Source: Molossus alvarezi
Lineage: Eukaryota; Chordata; Mammalia; Chiroptera; Molossidae
Assembly (NCBI GenBank): GCA_037176705.1
Contig: CM073885.1
Span: 220,856,290-220,920,289 of the forward strand
DNA length: 64,000 nucleotides
Reading direction: 5' to 3'
Under the pieces are notes generated by a model. That model ran no database searches, had not been told where the DNA came from, and worked only from the letters and a program-made list of their open reading frames with translations. Numbering within the stretch: position 1 is the first letter of the stretch; each line of letters opens with the position of its first letter. A program made the position numbers and the translations under genes. Below, one piece after another: positions 25,801 to 37,800 of the stretch.

Positions 25801-28800
25801 ACCACTCGATGTGTCCCTTTCACATCGATGTTTCTCTCTCCCTCCCTCCCTCCCACTGTATCTGAACAAAATATCAAAAAAAGATGTCCTCGGGGGAGGA
25901 TAAAAAAAAAATGGAAATAAATCATATTTTTGAAAGACTTAGACATATGTAATGAATTTTTAAGCACTAATTTTTAGATGAATATTTTCAGCTCTAGCAA
26001 AATCTATGACTTGAATTAATTTTATTAAATTTACTTTTCACTTGTTATGATTGAGATGACCTGTATTCAGAGATCTTTGGTAGGCATGTCTTCTCAGAAG
26101 AGTACACGAATAAAGTACATTTTATATTTTGTAACGATTATTCCATGAATCATTAATTTGGCCCTTATATGGTTTAATTTTATATTGCCAAATTCCTTTA
26201 AGTCTTACGGGTACTAATAGGTGAATCTTAAAAGACTAAAACCATCTGTACTTCTATGAAAGAAAGGTTTTTGGAACAAAGTTGTTGTTTTTTTTAAATA
26301 GTGTGGTGGACTTGATAACAGCTTTAATTTATTGATTTGTTATTATTATTTTTTAAATCCTCACCCAAGGATATCTTTCCAGTTAATCTTCAAATAGAGT
26401 GGGAGGGATGGGGAGAGAAAGAGAAACAATAATGCAAGAGAGACACATCAGCGGCTGGGCTGCCTCCCACACTACCCCAGCCAGGGCTGGGGACTGAACC
26501 ATAACTAAGACATGTGCCCTTGACCAGAATCAAACCCAAGACTCTATGGTCCTCAGGCCGATGCTCTAACTGCTGAGCCAAACCTGCCAGGGTTGATAAC
26601 AGCTTTTAAAAAGCACATTAGCACATTTAAGCGAAGAGCCTCATTACTGTAATTCAGAAAGTAAATATTTTTCCTCTCCCTTTCAGAAACAAAAGAAGAA
26701 GAAAAAACCAGAGGTGTTTAACTTTTCAGCTATTCATTTGATTCATGATCCCCAAGGTACTATAATTATGACTTCCCAAACTCATTGTTGGCCTGATCTC
26801 TGACTTTTTAGTTTCTTACCTTCCGAGTTACCAGGGAATATAAGATCCCTGACGCTCAGTAGACAATCAGTAAATACTTAGTTGTTACTAGTTGGTTGTA
26901 GCCTAGAAAATTATGTTCCGAAGCAATGATTCTCAGCGCACAGCAAAATAAGAAAATTGTGGAAGAACAGCTCTCTCTGAAATTTTTATCTTTAACAACA
27001 CAATAATGGTAGGGCATTGTGCTTGATCAGATGAAAAATTGACAGTCTTTTTGTTGGTCGTATTTTTTAAAACTGATCTGTGGAAACCAAAAGTTTGGGG
27101 AATGATGTTCTAGAACACCAGTTCTCAAATTGGGACTTAAATGCTCTGTGTGCCTTAACATACAGCATTGTTTGCTGGCCCTTTCTCTAGGTCAGTGTTT
27201 CTCAAACTTTAAGGTACATATAATCACCTAGGGATGCTGTTAAAGTGCTGATTGATTCAGTAGGTCTGGGGTGGGGCCTGAGATTCTGTATTTCTAATAA
27301 GCTACCATGTGGACCAGCTGCTGGTGGTCTGTGACCACATGTTGAGAAGCTGAAGTTGCAGAAAAATTGTTGAATAGCGCAACTATTAAACAGTCACTCA
27401 ACATAATGCTGAAAATCTTGGAAATCCTTAAGACTTGATTTTGGTCACTATTGAAGCTGTATTGACCTGTGTGTGAATCTTTTTACCTTCTGTTATACTG
27501 CTGTTTTTACCATCCTGGTTCAGTGGAGTGATTTCAGGCACAGTCATACCAGTCACTGATCTAACTACTGCCTTCCTCTACATCTGTTAGATAATGCTGT
27601 ACAGACAATGGACCCACAGTGTACTTCTCTGCTACTCTCTTCTAGATTTTGCAGAAAAACTACTAAAGCAGCTAGAGAGCTCCAAGGAGAGGTTTGAAGT
27701 GAAGATGATGCTCATGAACCTCATTTCCAGATTGGTGGGAATTCACGAGGTACATATTAGAAACAGAATTATACTTTGTAAAAATAAATCCACTAAGGTA
27801 GAGGAGTGGCTTAATTTTACCTCCCCACCCCAAAACATTTAAATTCTTATAATTTAGAGATACTCTGAAAATAACTGTTTTTATTGTTTTTTAGTATGGA
27901 TATTAAATTGTATGTATGTTTAGTTTATGGACAGACTATTTTGTGTTCTATTTTTCTAATTTCCTTTTATTCAACTTTATTTCACATATACATTTTTCTG
28001 AGCCAACATAACCTACCTATTTTTATCAACTATTACTATATTTTGCAGTTTGTTTATTTCTTCATAGCTTTCCTGACTTCCAGACCACTCTAGTGGGAGA
28101 TTGTCATGTTTGCAAAGCGAAATTTTGTGCTCATTTATTTTATATTAAATTAGCTCGCAAGAGCTCCTTGGTGGTGTAATGTATATATATTGTGTATACA
28201 TAAGGAAACTTCACACATACTCTTGGACCAATGCCATTATAGAAGAGATTCCAAAAAATTTAGGCCATAAAAAAATGACCATTATCATTTTGCTCTTGGG
28301 ACTAGTGCTGCTGTTCTGAAAATCATTGAATATGTTGCTTTCTTTGAAAAAAATTGTAATTAAGAAAGAAAACAGGTTTGGCTTATTTATTGAAAATCAA
28401 ACAGTTTAGACATATATTAACTAAAAAATGAAAGTATACATGAGTGAAAGTACTCATTCCCTTTCTCTAAGAAAAACAATATTTTGGCGAATAAATTGCT
28501 TTTTCTCCATTGTACAGACCTAAAGCAGGATTACCAAGTCAATTCTTGATGTATTTGTATGGTAATTTTATGCCCAGCCTGAATTTGAGCTTGATAAGAA
28601 AGCATAAGTAACTTATAATTTAAGCATAGTTTGGTAGAAATGATACCTGAGTTTTACAACTGACTACAATTGAACATTCATCCTTCTATTGAACCCAAGC
28701 CTTCCCTGTTACTTCACTGGCCATGGTTTTGCTCTGTGGCTAAAATAGAAAAAAATTAATTTGTTCTCGAATAATGTATTTTGATAAAGTCCAGTCCATC

Positions 28801-31800
28801 TCCAAAGTTTCTCTTCTTGAAGTTGAAAATTGGTATTGTTTGCCCTGAATGGTGTGACTCCGTTGGTTGGAGTGTTATCTTGTACACCAAAAAGTGGCAG
28901 GCTCAATCCCTGTTGGAGAGCAACTGATCTATGTTTCTCTCTCCCCTCCCCCCCCGTTTCAAATCAGTTTTAAAAATTGCATTTACTTTGATAACTTGAC
29001 CCATATCACCTTGATTAGGTAGACTCCAGAGTGATAGTGTTTTTTCTCTAAATAGAGCTCAGAGTAATTACTTCAAAGTGGTTGGTCTGGCATCTAATAA
29101 TAAAAAAAGAATTGTGTGGGAGGGTTTTGTTTGTGTGTGTGTGTGTGATCAGATTATACTAGATACTATTCAGATTTGAACTTGGTGATATAATTGCATT
29201 TGGAAAAACAAACCTATAGCTTTAATTACATAAACATTAAAGTCTGCATTTCCTCCCCACAGCTTTTTCTCTTCAACTTCTATCCCTTTGTGCAAAGGTT
29301 TTTGCAGCCCCACCAAAGAGGTAAGCCTCCCACTTGCCATGTCCCTTTGGTAGCCTTGGAGTTAAAATGACAATCCAGAATTTTTTGTTCTGGAATTAGT
29401 TAAGACAAAGAGTTAGGCATGATATGTGGTCTGTTTCAGAGAAAAAGTGAGAAACCCTTATGTTTTCTTTCCAGAATCTGCCATGGGTTAATTGTTCTAC
29501 TCAACTTTAAAAATCAGTTATTGGGGGGAGGGGTGGATGGACCAAGAAATTGGCTTTTCAAAGCAAATCTTTTTTTTACAGTAGCCCTCCATTATCTGCA
29601 ATTTTGCTTTTCGTGGTTTCAGTTACCTGAGGTCCAAAAATATTAATGAAAAATTCCAGAAACAATGTATAAGTTTAAATTGCACACCATTCTGAGTAAC
29701 ATCTTGTGTTGTTGTGCTCTGTCCTGCCTGAGATGTGAATCATCCCTTTTTCCAGCACATCCACACTGTAAGGTACCCGCCTGTTGTCACTTAGTAGCTC
29801 TCAGTATTCAGATAGACTGTCAGGGTATCACGGAGCTTGTGTTCAAATAACCCTTACTTTACTTAATAATGGCCCAAAGCACAAGAGTAGTGATGCTGTA
29901 AAGTGCTTCCTTTATGTGGAAAAGTGAATACAGTACAATAAGCTATTTTGAGAGAGGAATCTACATTCACATGACTTTATCACAGTGTATTGTTATAATT
30001 GTCCTATTTTATTATTGGTTGTTGATCTCTTACTGTACCTGATTTCTAAATTAAACTTTATCATAAGTATTTATACAGTTGATCCTTGAACAATTCCAGG
30101 GTTAGGGGCAGCAACCCTTCTCACAGTTGCAAATCTGTGTATGACTTTCACTCCACAAAAACTTAACTACTAATAACCTATTGACTGGAAGCCTTACCGA
30201 TAACGTAAACGATCGATTAACACATATTCTGTATGTATTATATACTTTTTGTTGTTGTTAATTCTCACCCGGTGTTATTTTTTCCATTGATTTTTCTTAG
30301 AGAGAGTAGAAGGGAGGGAGGGAGGGAGAGAGAGAGGGAGGGAGGGAGGGAGGGAGGGACGGACAGAGAGAAAGACACATCGAGTTGTTGCTTCCTGCAC
30401 GATCCCAACTGGGTTTGGGGATCAAACCTGCAACCCAGGTGCGTCCCCTTGACCAGAATTGAACCCACAACCTTTTGGTAATGCTCTAACTGCTGAGCCA
30501 AAGTGGCCAGGGCTGTATTATATATTTTATTCTTACATAAAGTAAGCTAGAGAAAAGGCAGTGTTATTAAGAAAAAGACTGATGAATCTCAGAGGTGTGG
30601 AGGGAAGGAAGAAATAAACCAAAGAATATATAGACATAGGTCATGGACACAGACAATAATGTGGTGAAGGCCTGTGGAGGGCGGGGGCAGGGTGGAGGCA
30701 GGCAAAGGTGGGGTGGGAATGGGGGATATATGTAATAGAATCAATAATTTGAAAAAGAAAAGTATAGGGAAGGTGGAGGAGGTGGCTCTCCCTTCATCCT
30801 CCACCTGTGTAGGATGGGCTTTGGCCAAGGTCCCTCCCAGAATGGAAGGATTCTTCCCTTTTAATTCACATTATCTCCAATCTCGCTGCACCCGGGATGT
30901 GAGAAAATCTATAGTATCTACTAAACATACGATGATGTCCCTGAAACTACCAACCTAAACCCCATGGCAGTGTAACAGCCAGGTGATACTTGATAACTCA
31001 GACTTAAACTTAAGAAAAGAAGGGTGGAGGAAAGGAAGGAAATAAGACAGAAAAACCAGGCATGTTCTTCTTGGTCTTAAAGGAAAGGGGTTTAAAGACA
31101 TCAAATAGAAATGTTATCTTTGCTTTACTTGTATGCCTTTATTCTTTTTGATTTACAAATAAGATCACTACATTGAAAAACTTACAGGGAAAAAAGAAGT
31201 TTGAATCCCAATAAAAACTAAAGTAAAAAATAAAAAATCATAAAGAAGAGAAAATACATTTATTGTATTTATTGAAAAAAGTCCACATGTAAGTGTACCC
31301 ATGAAGTTCAAACCCATGTTGTTTAAGGGTTATCTGTATGTAGGGAAAAACAGTCTATAAACAGGGTCAGGTACTATATGAGGTTTCAGGATCTACTAGG
31401 GGTCTTGAAATGTATCCCCTGCAGATGAGATGAGATGACTGTAATGCCATAAATTCTTATGTGGAAAATTCTAAAATAGAAGTTTGACCTTTTTCTATGA
31501 TTTGGTAATAGATATTAGGATTTTATCTTACTGTTCTCATTGCCCTCACATGTATTCGCAAGAGAGATGGTTGCTTTTGTTTTCTAACTTAAACCAAGTT
31601 AGGAAGGAATTGAACATTTTTTGAAAATCTAACATGAACCAAACACTGTGCTAAATGCTTTATATACATAATCTCATCTAATCCTCTCTCCAGACCTGTT
31701 AAGTATAGGGAAATAAAAGGCCAAGATTACTCAGCAAGTAAATGACAAATTAGGACTCAGCTCACTCGTTTCTTTTGCCAAAGGCCTTGTTCTTTATAAA

Positions 31801-34800
31801 TACTGCCTTTTGTAGGGAGACTGTATGTATATATCTATGTTTATATTTATTCACTTACTGAGTGATTTCTAGGCAGGGCACTGCATTAGACATGAAGAAT
31901 TTCACAGTAAACATAAAGCAACATCCCTACCTTCATATATCTTACATTCTAGAGGGAGATCCAGAGAGTGCTGTGTATATGTCCAGGTGAAGACAAGTGT
32001 TTTGAGGAAAGAGGAAGCAAAATAAGGACAGTAGGGAGTGCTGGGGCAGGTTCTATTTTTAGATTGTGTGGTTAGGAAAGACATTTCGATAAGGCAGTAA
32101 TTGAGTAGGGACTTGAAGGAAGCAAGGGAACCATGCAGATATCGGGGGGTTGAGTATTCCCTGTGGAATAAGTAACAATAGTATTAAGGCCAGAAAGTCC
32201 TTGCCATGTTTGCTATAGTCCAGATATAGTCCAGAGGGTAGAGCAATAAATCAACTATGACCTTTCTGACCTCTTACATTTTTAGAAGTAACAAAGATCC
32301 TTCTGTTTGCTGCACAAGCATCTCATCACTTAGTGCCCCCAGAGGTGAGAACTCTTAAACCTTCCTTCTGTCTGGATCTAGTGCATGATGCATATTAGCG
32401 TTACTGTTAAGTATCACGTGGCTTTTCCCACAGGAATAACTGCTCCCCACTCCCCAAGTGAGTAAAAGCGACATTAACTTTTAAGGAGATATACACAGAA
32501 GTTTAGTTATAGAAACTGAAAACCAATTTATTATAGAAAATAAACTTTATATTAAGAATTCTGATTTTAATTGCTAGATTTTATGACAAGGTTGAGAATG
32601 TCAGTAAATTTGTAGTGATTATTTTTCAAAGCTCATAGTTCCTTTTTTTGATTGAAACTGTATTTGTATTGGATTTTCCTGGGTCAAAGCAATTTCTTTA
32701 ATTTATATAAAAAACTAACATTAAAGGAGAGCAAAATGTAATCTGAAGTTAGCCAAGAAGACTAAAACCCAAAGTGGAGTATTTTTTCTTCCTCAATGTT
32801 ATTTCCTTTCAATTCCCAAACTGAAGGTGGAACACTGTTTTTCTACTATGAATAATCTATTGTTCTTCATCCTCAAATGTTTGAGTAGGTACAGATATTT
32901 TACCAGCACTTTTCTTTTATTCTCAATTCAGATCATTCAATCATTGCTGATGACTGTGGCCAACAATTTTGTTACCGACAAGAACTCTGGGGAAGTCATG
33001 ACAGTAGGGTATGTAGAACGTGGCTGGAGGCACTGGGTATGTTTTTTTTTTTTTTATCCTCACCCGAGGACATTTTTCCATTTTTTGTTCAGATAGAGTA
33101 GGGAGGGGAAGAGAGAGAGAGAGAGAAACATCGACCTGAAAGGGACACATTGAGTGGTTGGCACCCGCACGACCCAACCAGGGCCGGAACCAAACTGCAA
33201 CCGAGGTACATGCCCTTAGTGGGAACCAAACCCCGTCTCTCTGAACCGCAGGCCGACACTCTAACCGCTGAGCCAAACTTGCCAGGGCTGGATATGTTTT
33301 TAATGTACTTTAAAACATAATGTAGATTTGCTTTACATGACCAGGATATAAGATTTCAGCTAGCAATGTGGCTGGCCTCTTGGAAAGCAGTTTAAAGTAT
33401 ACTTTGGCCTTCTCAGGAGGTTTAATATTTTTATTTTATTAGTCAGAATTTTCAGGAGGGAGTCAGAGAAAAGATATTTGTCTTTCTAATCAACATTTTG
33501 TTTTTTTACTAGCTTTACTCTTTCAAATGAATGATTTTTTTGGCAATCTAAGCATTTTTCTTCTGTCTCTACCCTGAATTCATGTCTTCCAACAAATGAT
33601 TTGTTATTGAATCACTCTTTAATTGCTAGACAGTTCAATAACTTTTTGATTCACTCAAAAATGCTTAATGAGTGTAAGCACTGATTTAATAATTATCTAA
33701 TCTGTCCTGGTAACTAAGCAGTATGTTAAGAGCTGGGATAACAACCCTGAAGATCTTTAGCTTTTCTTATTTGACCTAGTTGCTTCTCCCCTTAGAGCTG
33801 GCGAATAAATGCTGCCATTATTTACTTTACAAAGAAGATAGTGTTTCTTATTTCACTAGTAGAGGAAATGGCAGTAAGCTATCTGGAACAAAGCCCTGTA
33901 AGGCTGCCCACCCTCACATTCTCTCCGATGCTGCAGTTTTAGAGACCTAAGCTCTGTAAAACCCACTTCTATTCTTTTTAGCCTTTTTAGGAAACGTTCT
34001 TAGGTTGAACCATATGAAATTGCCATTTGGGTTTTTTAATTCATTTTTGCTTTTCTAGAATCAATGCTATAAAGGAGATAACAGCTCGATGTCCTCTAGC
34101 CATGACTGAAGAACTTCTCCAAGACCTGGCTCAGTATAAAACACACAAAGATAAGAGTAAGTTGCATGTTAGTCTCTGTAGACCAAAGAATATAGAGTGA
34201 TTCATTTTTTAAAAATCTCAATAGACTCTTTCCTCTGGAGTTTCTAAATTAAAGATATGATTTTACAGATGTAATGATGTCTGCTAGAACTTTGATTCAG
34301 CTTTTCCGAACACTGAATCCACAGATGTTACAGAAGAAATTCCGGGTAGGTAAAGCATGCATATGCCGATCTAAAGGTTATGGTCTCAGAAGATGAGAGT
34401 AATGTCCTACAGTTTGAGTTTTAGTAATTGTGATGCTTATGTTATGAGTTTTAGTGATATGCATAGTTTTATTCATTCATTCATTCATTCATTCATTCAT
34501 TCATTCATTTATATCCTCATCCAAGGACATTTTTGCATTTATCTTCAGGTAGAGTGGGACGGAGAGAGGGAGAAAGAGAGAGAGAGAGAAACATCGATGT
34601 AAGAGAGACACATTGAGTGGTTGCCACTCACATGACCCCAACCAGGGCCAGGGACAAACTGCAACCGAGGTACATGCCCCTAGCGGGAACCAAATCTGGG
34701 ACTCTTGTCCGTGGGCCAATGCTCTAACCGCTTAGCCATACCGGCCAGGACCATAGTTTTATTCTTTAAGCTCAGAATACATTTGATTGAAAACCATTGC

Positions 34801-37800
34801 CTTAAATATTCTGTAGTTGACATGTGCTTTGATGATGACTGAGTCTTAAAGATTAGTCAGACTGTTTCACCTTAAAAGCTTTTGACATCATTAACTAATT
34901 GGAATCCCAAAGATCAGTCAGTAGCTGATGTCAGTATTGAATGGACACTCCGCAGGCAGATACCACCTCTTTGGAGTTGGGAGGGGAGAGAGATGTATGT
35001 ATGTGACAGAGAGATGGTGATCTCAAGACTTAAGAATTGGAATGGTTATTCTCTACTAACTTCCAGTTTTCCGATCTGGATCAGAAGAGAGCAGGAAAAT
35101 AGTGGACAGAGTTCTGGCTCAGGGATTTACTTTGACTGTTTTTTGTCATTTGATTATTTCATTTTTTGTGATTCTCCCTTCTAAATTCATAATTCTAGAG
35201 AATCCTTTTCATGAATAATGTTTTACAATCTAAGGACCATGTTAAAAACAATTTTCTTACCTCTAGGGTAAACCTACAGAGGCCTCTGTAGAGGCAAGAG
35301 TACAAGAATATGGAGAATTAGATGCTAAAGATTACATTCCGGGAGCAGAAATTCTGGAAGTTGAAAAAGAAGAAGAGAATGTTGACAATGACGAAGGTTC
35401 ATTTTTATTTCACCATTATTCGGGATATAATCATTTCTGTGTCTGTATTGACCTTAAAATCCTTATGTTGTTTGAACATTCATTCAGCAGATATTTATTG
35501 AGCAATGACTACATACCAGGCACTGTAACAAGCATTGGGGATCAAATGAGCATGGTTTCCAATTTTAGGGAACTTACATTCCAGTGTAGGAGATACCTTT
35601 TCATGTCCTTCAGGTGGCCCTTATCATAGGAATGCTGGTCCCTTGGGAAAGATAATGTGTTTTTGTTTGTTGCCTGGAAAAAAATGTTGAGGTATTTATT
35701 AGACCTTAGCAATCTTCTAAGATTCTTCTGCTGAAAGAGAATGCTTGTTGAATTTGTTGAAGAATGCTTGAGGAACTCCATTCTGACTTCTAGGGTTAGC
35801 CTTTATTACGTTGGTTGCTTAAGCCAAGTCTTCTTCCTATTCATTCATGCATGATGTCAACAAAGGTTTCTTAAGCATTAGCTGTGGAATGGCCAGTGTC
35901 AACACAAAGATAAATAATATGGTTTCTGCCCTGAGGGCCTTTCATAAAGAGCTGAGAATGAAGTATTAATAGGATTTATGATTGGAGTGGGACATAAGGG
36001 CAGGAGAGAGAGAGGTCAGGTCCACCTCATAGGTTTTAAAAAGGCCTCAAGGAGATGGTGACCCACAAACCATATTTTGAATTATAAGTGAGGAATGGTA
36101 GAACAATGGAGACTTTCCAGGCAAACTAAGCAAAATCCTGAAGGATTTGGGAAACTATTATAGTATAGAATATAAAGTGGGATATAGCCAGATAGTAGAC
36201 TAGAGACTGAGTTGGGGCCTTCTCGTGACTGGTTGTGTATGTGCCATACCAAAGGGCTGGGACACTGTATTATAGAACACAGGGAACCACCGAAATTACA
36301 AGTATCTGATTTTGAAATCTTTCTGTGGTGGCTCCATTAAGAACTCTAATACCACTTTATTGTGGTGTCCACAAATTGTTTTTTATTTTGTTTTGTTTTA
36401 AATGTGTTTTTATTGATTGTTTTTAGCGTGAGAAAAAGGGAGAGGGAGAGAAAGAGAAACACTGATGAGAGAAACATCTATCAGCTGCCTCCTTCATGAC
36501 CCCTACTAGGGATCAAGCTCAAAACCTGGGCATGTGCCCTGACTGGGAATTGAATTAGCCACCTCTCAGTGCATGGGACAATGCTTAATTAACTGAGCCA
36601 CACTAGCCAGGGCTGCAAGGTTTTTTAACATCCAAAATCTTCCACCTCAGTTCTCTGAATGACTGTTTTTAACTAGTTTCTATAAACATTTATTAAACTG
36701 CTTAGAGGAGTTAAATACTTGCTGTGTAGCCAAGATAACTGCAGTTTTGGTATACATGGTTTGGTGGAAAGAACATGGCTTCTGGAGTCAGACATGATTT
36801 TCAGGATTTCAGTGTACATTGCATTTTCTGACTGGCTTAGGACAGGTTACTTAACTCAAGAATCCGTTCCTCTTCTGTTGAGGTGTGAGGGTTCAAGAAA
36901 GTAAAGTTTTGGCTTAGGGTAGATACTTGGTCAGTGCTTATTTCCCATTCCTTCAATTAATTCAATTGATGTGGCTTATTTGACAATAAATATTGCTCAG
37001 TTCTTGGTTTGTAGAGCATCTATTTGAGGTTCATACCCTTACTTTTCTTTCACCTCATTTATCTCCATTTACCATGAGTACTCAACATAAAGTGGCAGAC
37101 TAACAGTGTGCTGCCTCACACAGATGGGTGGGAGAGTGCCAGTCTCACTGAGGAGGAAGATGACGACGGGGAGTGGGTTGACGTGCACCACTCTTCCGAT
37201 GAAGAACAGCAAGAAATCGTAAGTCTCAGAATGTCTTTCCATCAGTGCATCACTCCGATGTTTACTAAGACTTAATTTATGCAGGGCCTTTTTGGGAGAT
37301 TAAACTCTCACCTGAGCTAGTAACCATAAAGCCTTTGTTGTGTCCTTAAAGTCCAGGAAGCTGAACAGCATGCCCGAGGAGGAGCGGAAAGCCAAAGCTG
37401 CAGCTGTCAGCACCAGCCGAGTTTTAACTCAGGAAGACTTCCAGAAAATCCGGCTGGCCCAAATGAGGAAAGAACTTGATGCTGCCCCTGGGAAAGCCCA
37501 AAAGAGGAAATATATCGAAATAGACAGTGATGAAGAGTCCAGGTACAACAGCACGTACCCTAGGTCTTCAATCAGCTCACATGGTAATGAAAGTATTAGG
37601 GAGAGGAATTCCACTCTTGTTTCATGCTATCTGTTTTCCTTCATCCTAGGGGCGAGTTACTTTCTCTTCGGGACATTGAACGCCTTCATAAAAAGCCAAA
37701 GTCTGACAAGGAGACCAGACTAGCAACTGCAATGGTGAGTGAGGTGTACTGTTCCCTTGTCCTTTAAACAGAAAACAAAGAAATGAAATATGACCCAGAA

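Larger units (their letters stand above)
30076..31336 (+). mobile_element. Tigger DNA transposon B nested in A
   Basis: Terminal inverted repeats: left CAGTTGATCCTTGAACAA, right TTGTTTAAGGGTTATCTG, with TA on each side (30074-30075, 31337-31338). Non-autonomous. Carries a VES SINE and an L1 3'-end insertion within it. Confidence 0.82.
29579..31441 (+). mobile_element. Tigger DNA transposon A (outer), internally deleted
   Basis: Left end TACAGTAGCCCTCCATTATC, right end ...GATGAGATGACTGTA; flanked by TA (29577-29578, 31442-31443). A trace of the transposase start (AATGGCCCAAAGCACAAGAG at about 29868) is followed by a large internal deletion. A second Tigger is inserted at its TA at 30074, and the right arm resumes at 31337 with GTAGGGAAAAACAG. 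Confidence 0.8.

Noticed and set aside
37543..37723. Open reading continuing past SDAD1 exon 19 and through exon 20 in another frame
   Set aside because: Intron read-through; donor gtacaa and acceptor atcctag with correct phases restore the family protein.
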